From NCBI GenBank assembly GCA_022695795.1, contig MU404156.1, positions 62,001-126,000 of the forward strand: 64,000 nt of DNA. The letters are read 5' to 3'. Both the position numbers and the translations under genes were made by a program. Below the pieces are notes generated by a model that was not told where the DNA came from, ran no database searches, and saw nothing but the letters and a program-made list of their open reading frames with translations. Every line of letters begins with the position of its first letter. Positions within the stretch are counted from its first letter, which is position 1. Shown here piece by piece: positions 1 to 12,960 of this stretch. This stretch comes from Biscogniauxia marginata (lineage: Eukaryota; Ascomycota; Sordariomycetes; Xylariales; Xylariaceae).

Positions 1-428
1 TCCCTACGCTCATCCCCGCCGCCGCCCTCGCCGCTGATAACTCCATCACTACCACCACCACCAAGCAACCAGAGCAGGAAAGATCCTCCTCCTCCTCCTC
101 CTCCCCCCTCGGCAGCGAGAACATAATCCGCGGCGTAGCCTGGAAGCTCACGACGTACGCCCAGTTCGCCCACCTGCAGGAATACGAGACTGACCACTAT
201 GAGCCCCGCGTCTGCACCATCCACCGGACCGACGCCGACGCCGGCACCGACACCGTCGAGGACCGCCTCCCCTGCCTGATGTTCGCCTGGTCCGGCGACC
301 CGAACAGTTCGTGCCTCCGCTCGGGCCGCTTCGACTTGGAGCTGTACCGGCAGACACTCAACCAGGACTTTTCTATTGAATATGAACCTGAATACGAATC
401 CGAACCTGAACCTGAAACAGAGAACTGA
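1..428 (+). CDS. Gamma-glutamylcyclotransferase / AIG2-like protein, C-terminal part (5' end outside window)
   Basis: The frame starting at base 3 is open from the window edge to TGA at 426-428 and gives about 141 residues. The segment contains LQEYETDHYEPRVC followed about 35 residues later by FAWSGDP. This is the order seen near the C-terminus of fungal AIG2/GGCT-like proteins, where a YET-D-Y motif is followed by a (W)AGDP-type motif. The family folds as a small barrel; members cyclise gamma-glutamyl groups or are uncharacterised. Before the domain there is a Thr/Ser-rich stretch with seven consecutive serines, and after it an acidic Glu-Pro-Tyr tail (EYEPEYESEPEPETEN). The catalytic glutamate region and the start lie outside the window, so activity cannot be judged. 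Codons are GC-rich, unlike the AT-rich DNA that begins 350 bp downstream. The family call is by motif memory; fairly sure of a real gene, less of the exact family. Confidence 0.6.
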   Translation, partial: PTLIPAAALAADNSITTTTTKQPEQERSSSSSSSPLGSENIIRGVAWKLTTYAQFAHLQEYETDHYEPRVCTIHRTDADAGTDTVEDRLPCLMFAWSGDPNSSCLRSGRFDLELYRQTLNQDFSIEYEPEYESEPEPETEN

Positions 429-1425
429 ATGGATCGGATAGACAGCGTGACGTGACGTAACTCACCGTACCCCCCAACCTCTGCCCCTTACTGCGTTCCA
501 CCCCCTTCCCCCCCTTTCCCCCCCAAAAAAAGAAAGATTGCGAAAGGGGGGAAGGGAAGGGGGGGGGACCCTAATCTATAACACTCTTTTTAGTTAGTGG
601 TCACCAGGTAATGGGAAGCGAATCGTAAACATGGTGGTGGGATAATTGGTTACTCAACTGTTGTGAATCCGTTATTAGTCGGTCTAGCGGATGTTTACAT
701 AGATAGTTGGGAGGTAAGCCGGGTGGTATAGGAAGCATTACGTTTATATTGACATTTTGAGAGTTATTTATTCCTTAATCCGGTAATATCTTAACTCTTA
801 AAACTATATATAACCCTTGTTAAGTTAATGGATTAGAAGTAACAAGAGTCATTATATTTAGTTATAAGTACTTTTAAGACAAAGCTATAATTATTAAAAG
901 TATTAATCATTAAAAAGTGAAGTTATTTATAAAAGTGTTAATATATATAAAGAAAAAAAACTTAAAAATATATAATATATTTATATTATTATATTTAAAG
1001 TTATATTTAAAGTTATATTTACAATATTATATTTATTAAAAGAGTTATATAAATAAATATATATATATATTAAAAATAAAAATAAAAATATTATTAATTA
1101 AAAGTTTTTTATTATTTTTATAATAAGACGCGACGTTTAAAACTTTATAAAATTTCGAGTTAAAAATATAACTTTTAAAGGCTTAACCGAAAAGTTTAAT
1201 ATATTAAATAATTATAAAAATACTTTTTATTTTTAATAAACTATTTAAAAATAATTATAATACGTTTTAATTTATTTATATTATATTATTTTTATTTAAG
1301 TTTTTAAAACTCTTTTTAATATTTAATAATACGAGTTTTATATTATAAATATATTTATAAGTTATAAAAGTAGTTTTATTATTTATAAAAATAATAACTT
1401 TTAATTAATAAATAACTTATATATA
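429..1425. other. 3' flank of gene and entry into RIP-affected AT-rich DNA
   Basis: Bases 429-770 are normal-composition 3' flank with C-, A- and G-runs (500-570). From about 770 the sequence changes abruptly to poly-A/T-like DNA with stop codons in all frames. No gene, RNA or recognisable element end is visible before the transposon that begins at 1426. Confidence 0.6.
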
Positions 1426-3286
1426 ACGTGCTTTATTAGTACCTTGCGCATATTAATACTTTGCGCACTTTCCCTTATTTTCTTATATTAGAATTAAGAT
1501 TTAATAACCATAATATATAAAATTAACTTAAACTACTTAAAATCTAATAAACCTAATATAATTATAGTATTTTAACAAGTACGCGCATTATAACTAGTCT
1601 CCCCGCAAGTATTATATCGTCGCCTAGAAAGTTGCCCCTTATTTTGCTTACCCCCTTTAAAGCGCTTGTCGCGTCGAGCCTGCTTTTCTGCCTCCTTTTA
1701 AGTTAAAACGTCTTGCGTATCTTTTATAATAAGTGCCCCCTTTTAACGGACTTAAGTCTTTTTAGCCTTATGACGTTTATTAAGTGCTTTATTTACTACT
1801 CGAAATGTGCGCATCTCGGCTAATAAAAGCGTTATTTTATAAGCTAACATTTTAATATTTTTAATTAACGCCGTTACCGTCTTAAAAATGAGGGTTAAAA
1901 AGCTTTCTTAATAACGTATAATGCGACTCTTTATTAAGGTTAATTATAAAAACGCATTAATCGCATTATAAGGGGTTTAAAAGACCTAAAAGTTAATATT
2001 AGTTAAAAGAAGTATATTAAGATTCGGAGTTTATAACCTCATATTAAGCTTTAAAATCACAACTTATAAATCGAAAAGCACTAAGCCAACTCCGCGGAAT
2101 CTAGCCTAGCCATTTTGAGCTATTATAAAAGCTAAATAAGCTATTTTAAAAACGAGAAAAAACTCGACCTTTATAATATAATTAATATAAACCTTAATAA
2201 AAGTCTTAATTTATTAATTATATACCCGTTTTAAAACATTAAAACACCTAATATTTAATAGCTAGGTTAAATAAGAAAAATAAGAAGATAAATAAAAAGT
2301 AATAATATTATGTGTTTTATAATACTTTTAAAATTCCGCCGATTTATGATTCTTATGCTTATTAAAAATAAGTATTTAATATAAACCCTTAACTCGAGTA
2401 AAAATATATTTATCAAAGTGTTTAAGCCATTCCAAGCTTATTTCATTATTTGTTTAATTATTACTAATTAATTTAATTACTTAGTCGTGTGGAAAGCCGC
2501 TTTTAATATATCAACTTATAAGATAATTCTTCTTTTAAACTATTAAAAACGAAGGGACATTTTAACCTTTATTATTAATATAAATAATTATTATCGCTTA
2601 TTCTCGATTACTTAATTAAACTACCTTATTTTTATTATGTCGATTTACGCGAGTTATAACTATTACTAAAAAGATTATACTTATTATAAAGCTTATTTCG
2701 TCGAAGTTATAAAAATCGGAATCTTAAATACCATATTTCGCTCGTATATTCTTAATTAGTTAAAACCACGTGTTAATTAGCTTTAAATCTTCATATAAAG
2801 CTCTTTAAAAATTATAAACGCGATTAAAACGCGTTTTTAACTCTAGTCGTCGTTATACGAATCGATATACCTAATTTTTCTCGACGCGTAATGCCTCTCG
2901 AGATTCAAGTAAAAGATTTGCTATATTTTTAATACTAGCGAGCCGAGGCGCAAAACCTCAGGAATCTAAATCGAGTATATATCGAATAATTATATCTTTT
3001 TTTATTTTATTTAGTTTAAGGTTTAGGGGTAAACGTTCGTTAAGAGAAATATAACCATTTATTTTAAATCGAAACGTAAATTCGGAAACCTTATAAATTT
3101 TCGTAGTAAATTAACGATTTAGCTTTTTAAATAAACGAATAGCCTTAATAATTAAGATAATTCGTACTTTCTAGGTTTAAATTTCTATTTATAGTTGTTA
3201 AGAAAACGCGTGTTAAAGTTTATAAGGTATAAAATAAAGGAAAATGCGCAAAGTATTAATATGCGCAAAGTACTAGTAAAGCACGT
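1426..3286 (-). mobile_element. Fot1/pogo-type DNA transposon, RIP-degraded
   Basis: The element is 1,861 bp long. Its termini are inverted repeats of about 60 bp: the left end reads ACGTGCTTTATTAGTACCTT and the right end is its reverse complement with two transitions, both followed by two near-identical TTGCGCA blocks. Both ends are bounded by TA (1424-1425 and 3287-3288), as expected from TA target duplication. The size, TA target and the minus-strand protein remnant (see the transposase entry) match the Tc1/mariner-pogo group, Fot1 branch, of ascomycetes. The interior is AT-rich but keeps GC-rich patches (for example 1600-1820), less eroded than its surroundings. Confidence 0.85.
1620..3180 (-). 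pseudogene. Transposase of the Fot1-like element (DDE_1 superfamily), many stops
   Basis: On the minus strand, fragments of a Fot1-type transposase can be read in order. Around 2890-2800 is a Tc5-type helix-turn-helix/DDE junction (NWVYRFVQRR-like, then ELKTRFNR). Around 2770-2700 comes IRAKYGIQDSDFYNFDE, the region carrying the first catalytic Asp, followed by a VVTR-DR block and, near 2560, a PSFLIV-GK block. Near the C-terminus (1830-1620) is a Lys/Arg-rich tail. Frame is broken by many TAA/TAG codons, mostly at former CAA, CAG or TGG codons, as RIP produces. It is certainly inactive. The identification rests on my recognition of the conserved blocks, not on a search. Confidence 0.75.
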
Positions 3287-3392
3287 TATATATTAATTAT
3301 TATTTAAAAATTATTATTCTCGTGATTTATTTTTTAAGCTTTATAATAAATAACAATTAAAAAATACTTAATAATAAAAAATAATATAAATA

Positions 3393-3964
3393 ACGTGTTT
3401 TATAAGCAAGTAAGTTAGTTTTTATAACTTTTATAATTTTAATTATTAAAAAACATTTACGTGGTATTAAAATTAATTAATTAATATTATTATTCGAATT
3501 TTTTTTAATTTTACGCTTTAAAAACTAAATACCTTTTTTATATTAAATAATAAGCGAGTAAATAAAACAAGCTTACAAACAAAATGGTTTTTTATATAAA
3601 ATCGACTTTTTTAAAAATTCATAACTTTACTTATAAAAATCAAAAAAAAATCTCGGATCTTTTTCTCTAGTTATATAATTATAAGGTTTAATTAAAAGTA
3701 AAAATGAAATATATAAAGAAATACGTAAAAAGGTTTATACGTTTTGTTTTAATTTTAGTTTTTACGCGTTTTCTTTTCGCGTCTTTTAAAATTAATTTTT
3801 CGATTTTACTTTTAGTTAAACCTAATAATTATATAGCTAATAAAAAAGGTCCGAGATTTTTACGATTTTTACGTGTAAAGTTATGAATTTTTGAAAAAGT
3901 CGATTTTATATGGGAAATCGAGTAGCTCACTCGCTTATGTGGCCCACTCGCTTATAAGACACGT
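3393..3964. mobile_element. Foldback/MITE-like element, copy A
   Basis: A long imperfect palindrome. The right terminus (about 3895-3964) and the short left terminus at 3393 match the ends of the copy at 7283-7719, and both are bounded by TA (3391-3392, 3965-3966). Inside, from about 3547, a second kind of terminus appears (GCGAGTAAATAAAACAAG...), the same as the right end of the copy at 37191-37608. From there to 3964 the two arms are complementary for roughly 200 bp each, around a centre containing AAATATATAAAGAAATACGT. A 60-residue open frame (3704-3886) is part of the palindrome and not a gene. Confidence 0.75.
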
Positions 3965-3966
3965 TA

Positions 3967-6900
3967 TATTAAAAAATAAAACCTACTTTTTTTAATAAGT
4001 TTTAATATTAACATTAAAATAATAAAATAAAATAAAATATAATTATTTTTATTAAATAATAATTTTATTATTATTTATTTTCTGTTTGTCGACTTATTAC
4101 GTAATATATTATTTTTAATTTTTAGTTTTTAAATTCCGTTTTTGAATTTTCTTTTATTAACTTAAATTTATTAATATAAATATTAAATTAAAGCCTTTTT
4201 AAATAATATATAATAATAAAAAGAAATATAAAAAGACATTTTTTAAAAATTAAAATTAATAAAAAACTTAATATTAATTAACGTTTAAAGTCTTAATATT
4301 TATATATATATTAAATAAAATAACATTTTTTATAAATAAGCTTTTAACTTTTAAAGGAACTACTTTAAAATATATTAAATAAAATATGAAGTTAATAAGA
4401 TTTTCAAAAATATATGGTTTTATATAAAACGACGAAACTAATTATTAAAAAACATTAAATATAAACCTTAAAATTTTTTAAAAAAGCAAAAAAAATTAAA
4501 TTAAATAAAAAAAATTAAAAAAAGAAAAATAATTATTATATTAAAAAGAAATATTACTTTAAATTAAATTATAACGTTTTTAATTAATTATATAAAACTT
4601 AATAAAACGTTATTATAAATTATATATAATAAAGTTTTAAATTTATATTATAAATATAATAAATATTTAAAATAATTATAATTAATTTTATTTTAATACT
4701 TTTTTATAAACTTTAAAAATATAACGTAATATTTAAATTATATAATTATTTAAAACATTTTTATTAATTTAATTTAAACTAAAAAGTTATTATTTTTTAA
4801 GTTAATATAATATACTTTTTAATATTACGATTTAAAAGTTATTAAAAAATATTTGCTTATATATATATATATATATTTATTAATAAACGACGATAATAAA
4901 ATTATATCGAAACTTTTATTTTAATAATTTATATAATAATTTTAAGTTCGTTTAATATAACACGAAAAAGCTAATAAAGTTAAATATAAAAAATTATATT
5001 ATAATTATTACTTTATTTAAAAAAAGAATTTATTATTAAATATTTTAAATTATAAATAGTTTTTATTAAATAAATTAAAAAAACTAAAAATATATATATA
5101 AATATAAATTTATTTTTCGTTTTAAAAACGTTTATTTTCATTATTATTAATTAATATTATTAACATGTTATTATTTGTTTTTTCGTAATTACTTTTAAAA
5201 ATATACTTTTAATAAATGCTTAAAATAATATTAACTTCGAATAAAGCTTTAAAAAGCTTTTATTTACGTATTATTTAACATTAAACCTTAAAAAATATTT
5301 AAAATCTTATTTAAAATTTAACTTCGAAAAATTAAACATTTAAATATATAACTTTAAAATAAAAAGTTTAAAGTTATTTTAAATTTATATTATAAACTTA
5401 TTTTAAACGTTATATATAAAAAGAAAAATAAATATATTAATAATATAATAATAATTACTAATAATTTTAAATAAAAATTTAATCTTTTTTAAAACTATAA
5501 ATAAAATAATTATAATTATACTTATTTTATTTATTTTTATAAGATATTAAACCTTATTAATTTAATAATAAAGTGCTTTTAAATTAAAAACGTTTATATA
5601 ATATATAATTCGTAATATAATAAATAAATTAAATTAAAAAAGGAAAATTATATAAAAAAAAGACTTATATTATATTAAACGTAAAAAGCGAATTTTAAAT
5701 TAAGTATCGAAATTTTATAAAACCTTTAATATATAAATTATTTTCACGTTTTTATACTTTTTTAATTTTTTAATTTAATCGTTTAAATTAAAATATAATA
5801 TTATAAAAACTTTTTATATAATTCTTAAAATATTTTAAATATTTTAATTTTAATTTTTGCTTTTTATATTTAAAATAATCATAAAAATTAAGTTATTACA
5901 TTTTATATTTTTTATATTTTTTAAATATATATAATCGAAATAATTATTTATTATAACTATTTAAAAATATAAAAATATTCGTTTTTTATATAATTATTTT
6001 TTACTTTTAATATAATAAAAACATTATATTTTATTTATAAAAAAGAAAAATAAGTTTAATTTAAAAAACACTTTTTAAAAAATTAATTAATAATTTTTAT
6101 TAAAAATGTTTTCATTTTACCGTTTTTTTGTTTTTAATTTAAAGTAATTATAAACTTAATATATTTAATATATAACTAAAAACCTCTTTTATAATTTAAG
6201 TTAAAAATTAATTTATAAAGATTTTAATTAACTCGGCACGTTTTAAAATATAAAGTTTAATAATTAAAATAACTTTATTTTTATTTATTTTTTACGTTTT
6301 TTATATAATTCGTTTATATATTTATAATTTTTCGAATAAAATGGTAAATCTTTTTTACGTTATTATAACCTCAAATTTAAAATTAACTTATTTTTAACTT
6401 TACTCGTTAAAATTTTAACTTTTAAATAACGAGATTAAATGATAAATTATTTTAAACCTTATTTAATATTATATTATTATTTACACGAAAGTCGCTTATT
6501 AAATTTATATATAATTAAAATTATTTTATTTTATTTTTCAATAATTTATTTAAAATTACGTTTTAAACGTTAAATTAAATTATCTTGTTAATATATATTT
6601 TATTAAAAGTACTTCATTTTAAATTATGTCGTAATATTTAATTTTAAATAATATTAAATATTTTTAAAAATATTTTATTAATATAAAATAATACTTATTA
6701 TAAAAACTTTATATTATTTATATTATTTATAACTATTTTTTAAAATGTTTTAAATATAAAACGTTTTTAATTAAATATTTTTAATTAAATAATTCTTTAA
6801 ATAACTTATTATAATTATTTTCGCTTTTATTTTTATTTTCGTTTTAAATAGCTTTAAAATTATAAAGTTTTTTTAAATCTCATTTTTAAGTTTATTTTTT

Positions 6901-7280
6901 TTATTTTTAATAATTTTCGTAAATCGCGTTTTAATATATACGAAAAAAAGTAACATTTAACTAATTATACGTAATATATCTTATTAAAAAATACTTATAT
7001 TATAAATAAAGTTAAAAATAAATAATATTAATAAGTTATTTACGTTTATAATAAACTTTTTATTTATATTTGTTAATTAAAAATTAAAAAGATTAATTAT
7101 AAATATATTATAAAACTAAAAAACGATATTATTATTAATTTTTTATATATAAATAAATAAAAAGTTAAAAAAAATCTTTTTAACCTCTTTATAATTATTT
7201 TTATTTATATAACGATTATTAATATTAACGAAAATATTTTTATAATAAACTTTATAACGTAATTTTATAATAATTATATA
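3967..7280. other. AT-rich RIP-degraded DNA, no gene seen
   Basis: About 3.3 kb of almost pure A/T with scattered CG dinucleotides, consistent with CpA/TpG loss by RIP. No terminal repeats, RT or transposase motifs could be recognised. It probably consists of older, more heavily mutated transposon copies. Confidence 0.6.
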
Positions 7281-7282
7281 TA

Positions 7283-7719
7283 ACATGTCTTATAAGCGAG
7301 TAAGTCATACAAGTAAATAAGCCACTTAATTTCTTATATAAAATTAACTTTTTCAAAAAATTTATAACTTTACACATAAAAATCGTATAAATCTCGGACC
7401 TTTTTTATTAGTTATATAATTATAAGGTTTAACTAAAAGTAAAATCGAAAAAATTAATTTTAAAAGACGCGAAAAGAAAACGCGTAAAAACTAAAATTAA
7501 AACAAAATGCACGGACTTTTTTATGTATTTCTTTATATATTTCATTTTTATTTTTTCGATTTTACTTTTAATTAAACTTTATAACTATATAACTAAAAAA
7601 AAAGTCCGAGATTTTTACGATTTTTACGTGTAAAGTTATAAATTTTTGAAAAAGTCGATTTTATATAGGAAATTAAGTGGCCCACTCGCTTGTGTGGCCT
7701 ACTCGCTTATGAGACACGT
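7283..7719. mobile_element. Foldback/MITE-like element, copy B (437 bp, TA target site)
   Basis: This is the cleanest copy. It starts ACATGTCTTATAAGCGAG and ends with the reverse complement of ACGTGTCTCATAAGCGAG, bounded by TA at 7281-7282 and 7720-7721. The arms pair over about 200 bp on each side, including the shared block AAATCTCGGACCTTTTT and its complement. The centre is inverted relative to copy A, which is expected for a near-palindrome. It encodes no protein. The start ACGTG and the TA target resemble the Fot1-like element at 1426-3286, so that family could have mobilised it (inference). Confidence 0.85.
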
Positions 7720-7721
7720 TA

Positions 7722-9744
7722 CGGTTTTTAATATTAATAGTTTCTTTTTAAGGAATAATAAAAAGTTTTTTATTAAGCTTAAGTTTAATTTATTTCGTAA
7801 TCGCGATCTTTTTCTCGCCGACGAACCTAAAAAAGACGAAAATAATAATAATAATAACAAAAAAGAAAATAATAAAAAAGAAAAACTTATTTAAAACGTT
7901 TATTATCCTCGTAAAATTTATTATTAATCTCGAAAATAACGTAATTATTAATATATATATTATAATTATTTTAAACGTGTTATTTATTATTTTTAATTAG
8001 TTTTAAAATAATTTCTTATTATTTTTTATATTTTTAATATAATAAAATTATTTTTTTATAATTTTATATTAAAACGTATAATATATACGAAATTATTAAT
8101 AATTTTATTAATATTAATTATATTATATAAGCTTTTATTATGTTAAAATTTAATATTTTTCGCTTTTAACGTTTTTTAAAATAATTTTATAATTATTAAA
8201 TTTAATAACGCGATTTTTAAAGGTGTATTAAAATAAACGAAAATAAAATATTTATTTAAATTATTTTATTATAAGTTTAAATCGTTTTTATTAACGCTTA
8301 ATTTTAATTTATTAAGCGAAATATAATTTAATCTCGTTTTTAAATAAAAATCTTTTTTATTAATATTATAAAACCTTTAATTTATTATTAATAATTATAA
8401 TTAAAAAATATTATAACTCGTAAGACGTTTATTTAAAATTTAATTTAATTTTTATTTTTTTACTTAATATATTCGATTTTATATCGATTTAGTTTTATTT
8501 ATTAATAATTATTAATTTGTCATAAACCGCGCGGCTTATTATTATATATTAATATTTTAAATAAAATATAATAATAAAAAGTTTATAACTTAATTTATCT
8601 TTATTAAAATTTTTATAAAAAATAATTTATATAAAAACATATTTATATATTATTTAAAAACTTCTTTACGTTAATATTTTACTAAAAATATTAAAGTTTA
8701 AATAAGGTTTTAAGTTCGTTTTAAGTTAATATAACGCGTTATATTATAGTTTAATAATAAAACGTAAAATTGATAATTTTAAAAGTTTAAATTTAATTCT
8801 TAATAATATTAAAAGTATATATTTTAATAATTAAAGTTTTGAGTTAAGTTTTATTTAAAACGGGGTTTTTATTTATTCTTTTTTTAGTTTATATATATAT
8901 TTATAACTTTTTATATATTTATTAATTATATTTAAAAAGTTAACTTTTTTATTTAATTTTATAATAAAAAATACTTTAATATATATATTTACTTATTATT
9001 TTTTTAATTTTTTTTAATTTTTTTTTTAGTTTTAATATCGATAATAAATTACTTATTTTCGCGTTTTATAACTTAAGAAGTTAAATTAAAAAAGCGAGTT
9101 AATATATTTATATACTTATTATTTAAATAATTTAAAATAAATTAATAAAATTTAAAGTTAATTTACGATATTTAATTTATAATTTTTTTATTAATAAGTT
9201 AATAAGTTGTTTTATTTTAAAAAATAAAAGTTTATACTTATTATTATAATGTTTTATATATTTTTATTCGTGTTTTATTATTATTTTTATAATCTTTTTT
9301 AAACTTTTTAAGTTTATTAATATGTATTTATATAACTAAAACTCCTTTTAATAAATAAATAAAACTTTGAAAAGCGTTATTCGTATTATATTATTAATAA
9401 TAAAGTTTATTACAAAAAACGTTTCGAGTAATAACTTTAATTATATTATTTATTTATTTTTTAAAAACACTTTAAATATTTTTAATAACTTAGTTTATTT
9501 CTTTATTTATTTATTAGGTTATAAATAAAACGTAATTAATAAACGCTTTTTTATTTATATAAAATAATATAAAATTACTTAAAACTAATTAATAAATATA
9601 AACATTTTATTTAAAACGATATTAATTAAAGCGTTAAAATAATACTTAATTTCTTTATAAAATAGCTTTATTAATTCCGTGTTAATTATATTAATAGAAA
9701 TAAGAAATAAAAACGTTATTTTTATAAATTGGTTTATAATTTAA
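7722..9744. other. AT-rich RIP-degraded DNA, no gene seen
   Basis: Same character as 3967-7280. The only local oddity is a GC spot ACCGCGCGGCT near 8527. No open frames, terminal repeats or protein motifs recognised. Confidence 0.6.
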
Positions 9745-10384
9745 TGCGGGGCCACAAGGGTCCGAAGGACCCTGTGAGCTCTAGCCCTAGATAGCCTAGC
9801 TAGATAAGGGTCTATATGGAGCTTGCAAGCTATGACGAACCTCCCTGTGTATTCCTAGTCAGCTGACTTCACAGGTGAGTACGTACTAGGTTTTCTTGAT
9901 TTAAAGGTAACAATGAATTAAAATTGATTTAAATGATTTATAATGCTTTATTCGTTAAAGAGATTTCAAGGTATTCTCACTATAATATTAAAAAGTGATT
10001 ATAGTTTTAAATTAATAGCTAAAGAGCTAAAATAAATAACTAGATACATAAGAAATCTTATCTTTCTTATATTTATTATCTTGTCTTTCATTCCCCATAA
10101 TTAATATGTTAAATACCTTTAGATGAGTCTTATCTATACTCATCCATTCTCCACTGGATACTGTTGGATAAGTCTCATTCACACTTATCCATATCACGTG
10201 ACCATAGGTCGCTTTCCCCTTCAGGATTTATGTCCGACCCGGATGCAAGAAGAGTGGGAACAGTACCCCTGTCACTTGATTGCTTACCCTGGTTGGTTCG
10301 TGACACAAGCCTGCGGCTTGCAAGACTCCTCCTTTCTCTCCACACAAACTACTACTATTTATACACACCCCTTATATACACGCA
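9745..10384. mobile_element. GC-richer insertion that hosts a solo LTR
   Basis: Bases 9745-9830 and 10311-10384 are of normal composition and flank the solo LTR at 9831-10305, so they appear to be one older short insert of about 160 bp, TGCGGG... to ...CACGCA, split by it. The left part has a strong hairpin, AGGGTCC-GAA-GGACCCT (9757-9773), extended by CAC/GTG. TG...CA ends hint at a small LTR, but I could not find a matching target duplication, so its class is unknown. Confidence 0.4.
9831..10305 (-). mobile_element. Solo LTR of a chromovirus-like retrotransposon (475 bp)
   Basis: The segment begins TATGACGAACCTCC and ends TTCGTGACA, flanked by the perfect 5-bp duplication CAAGC (9826-9830 and 10306-10310). 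The first 250 bp are clearly homologous to the LTRs of the two large elements at 11184-26587 and 16286-23839; the remainder (about 10100-10305) is unrelated to them. By comparison with those elements the transcriptional orientation is minus. It contains the palindrome TCACGTGA at 10194-10201. It is far less RIP-mutated than the big elements. No internal region remains, so it is a recombined solo LTR. Confidence 0.85.
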
Positions 10385-11183
10385 TTATAATTATTAAGAT
10401 TATATTTATTTTTATATTTTTATATTAAATAAGAAGTAACTTAATAATGAAATTTATAAATATTTTTTATAAGTATTAATAATAAAAGTAAAGTATTAAG
10501 TTTATTATAAAGTTAATAATGTTTCGCTTTTATTTTAAAATAAATATCGTAATTCTTTAAATAATTTTAAATAATTTTATATAAATTTAATTAATAAAAT
10601 TTATTTTTTAAAGTGTTTATTATTTTATTTATCTCGAAATAGCTTATTAATAAGTTAATAATAAATTGTTTTTTTATTTAAAATATATAATCGTTTATTA
10701 TAAAATAATAAGTTTTATTAATTAATAATTTATTAAGGGTTTATTTTAATTTTAATTTAAATATGTTATGTTATTATAATATATTTTAAGTTCTTTTTTT
10801 AAATCTTTAAAATTAATTTTATTAATTTAAATAAGGATTTTTAAAAAAGGTCGTTATTTTAATTAATTATTCGCGTTATTATATATATAATTATTTAAAT
10901 AAGAATTTAGCGCTTTTTAAAAGTCCTTTTTATAAAAATAACACTTATTAATACTTTTAAATTTAAGTTTTTTAATAATAACTTAATATTTATTATTAAT
11001 TTATTTTTTAAAATAAGTAATAATATTAAATTATTCGCTTTTTTTTATTTATAATTAAAACGTTTTAAAGTTAAATCGGTTAAGTTTTATTTCTTAAATT
11101 AATATTTAATAATAAAATTAAATAAAATTAATTATTTTTTAATTTTTTTAATTTTTTTAATTTTTTTAATTTTATTAAATCGT
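10385..11183. other. AT-rich DNA between elements
   Basis: RIP-type AT-rich sequence without recognisable features. It ends in a run of AATTTTTTT repeats (about 11137-11172) immediately before the LTR element, whose 5-bp target ATCGT is at 11179-11183. Confidence 0.6.
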
Positions 11184-11655
11184 TGTTATAAGTCGACTCT
11201 GTTAAAAGGAACTTTAACAAGGGTGTCAAAACACGGACTAAGAATATGTGAGATTATGAGGACAGCACACATTCTATATAACATCACGTGATATTAAATT
11301 TGTGTTAATTTGTTAATTGGGATAAATTAAAAACGATAAATCTAAGTTAATCTCTAGATTTATTTAGATTTAAAGGTATCTAATATATTAAACAGGAAAA
11401 ATATATACCAGGAAAAATAAGTATAAAAAAATAGGATTTTTTATATATTTAAATTTTCATTTTCTAGCTATTAATTTAAGATTATAATCACTTTTTAATA
11501 TTATAATAAGAATACTTTAAAATCTCTTTAACAAATAAGGCATCGAAAATCACCTAAATTAATTTCAATTTATTATTACCTTTAAATCAAGAAAACTTAA
11601 TATATATTTACTTATAAAGTTAGTTAATTAGGAATATATAAAGAGATTTATCACA
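11184..11655 (+). repeat. 5' LTR of outer element
   Basis: It runs from TGTTATAAGTCGACTCTG to GAGATTTATCACA, 472 bp. The first half holds TCACGTGA (11284-11291); the second half is homologous, inverted, to the start of the LTRs at 9831, 16286 and 23406. Confidence 0.85.
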
Positions 11656-11949
11656 TTTTAATAATTCCTTAATTAATACTTAACATTGATTTAGGAAAAG
11701 GGACTCTCAATTAAATAAGTTCTAGGATAAGTATACCTCTTAAAACCAAAAGACAACAAAAAAAGAAATAAATAAAAGAATAATAGTTAATAAGCTTTTA
11801 AACGAAAGCTTTAAATTCCTTTACGGTATAATAAAAAGGTTTAAAAGAATCAACATAAAAGTTAATTATAATTATAGTTAAAAAAGAGTCTTAAAAGGAC
11901 ATTTTGAAAGCTTAACAAAAAAATTCATTTAAAGAAGAAGAAAAAAAAG

Positions 11950-12960
11950 GAAAAAACACTTAAAAAAGAAAATAAACAAGTAAAACAACCTTTACTTTTT
12001 AGAAATAAATAACTAAAACCACTTTTAAATAATAGCGATCTTAATAACTTAAACGACGAAAATAATATAACGACCCTTAATATAAAAGGTTTTAAATTAA
12101 TTATATTTAGTAAATATAATAAGTTAAATGATTTAAAAGGATTTTTAATTTAAGCCGAAACCTACTTATAATTTTATTATAAAACAATTATTACTAAGAA
12201 ATAAAAGGTTTTTATAGTATTTTAGCTTCTTATTAAAATTGCTTTAACCTGGTTTTAACTAGTATTAAAAAATCATTTAGAAAACGAATTAAATGCTTAA
12301 AAAGACACAAAAAAGGTTTTTAAGGATTATAAGGAGTTTAAAAAACAATTTAAGTCTATATTTAGTAATTTAATTCTTAAGTAATAAGCCGAAGCTCGAC
12401 TTTATAAATTACGACAAGATAAAAAGGCTTTAAATTACGCTATTAAGTTTAAGAAACTTATAAGCTAGTTATAATTATTTATTAAAAGCTTATATTACTT
12501 GTTTTATTAAGAATTAAAGGACTATATAAAGGATAAGTTGTATAAAATAAGTTTATATAAAGAAAGGAACCTAGGAAAGTTTAATAATTACGTTATAATG
12601 GTAATTACTATTAATAACGAAAACTTTAAATAATACTTTAAAAAGAAAAAGACGATATAACGAAGGAACGGCGATTAGTAAAAAGAAGGAAATTATAAAA
12701 GTGGTACTAGAATAAGGAAAAGCATTAGAATTAAGTTAAACCTTATTAAAATTAACGCTGCTTAAAAAAAGCAAAAGAAATAAAATAAAATAATTATTAA
12801 ATGTTTTAACTATGAAAAGAAAGGACATTATAAAAACGAATGTTAAAATTTCAAGAAATAAAAACTAAAAATAGGAGGGATTTTTTAACTTAAGAAAAGA
12901 ACCTTTAAAGTAAAAGTTTATTTCGAAGATAATAAGGAGGTAAATTAAGTATTTATTATT
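11950..12960 (+). pseudogene. gag of outer element
   Basis: A degraded capsid region followed by one zinc knuckle at about 12802-12843. It reads C-F-N-Y-x4-GHY-x3-EC, where the second cysteine codon has become a tyrosine codon (TGT to TAT). That G-to-A change is typical of RIP. A basic stretch precedes the knuckle. The frame has many stops. Confidence 0.7.

Noticed and set aside
3704..3886. 60-codon open frame rich in Lys/Phe/Leu
   Set aside because: It lies inside a palindromic MITE copy, and the homologous segment in the other copies is not open; its composition is that of A/T-rich DNA.
7646..7894. 82-codon open frame with Asn/Lys runs
   Set aside because: It crosses the end of MITE copy B into RIPed DNA, so it is a chance frame.
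10123..10428. 101-codon open frame with tidy composition
   Set aside because: It spans the solo LTR, its target duplication and the flanking insert; no gene would be arranged this way.
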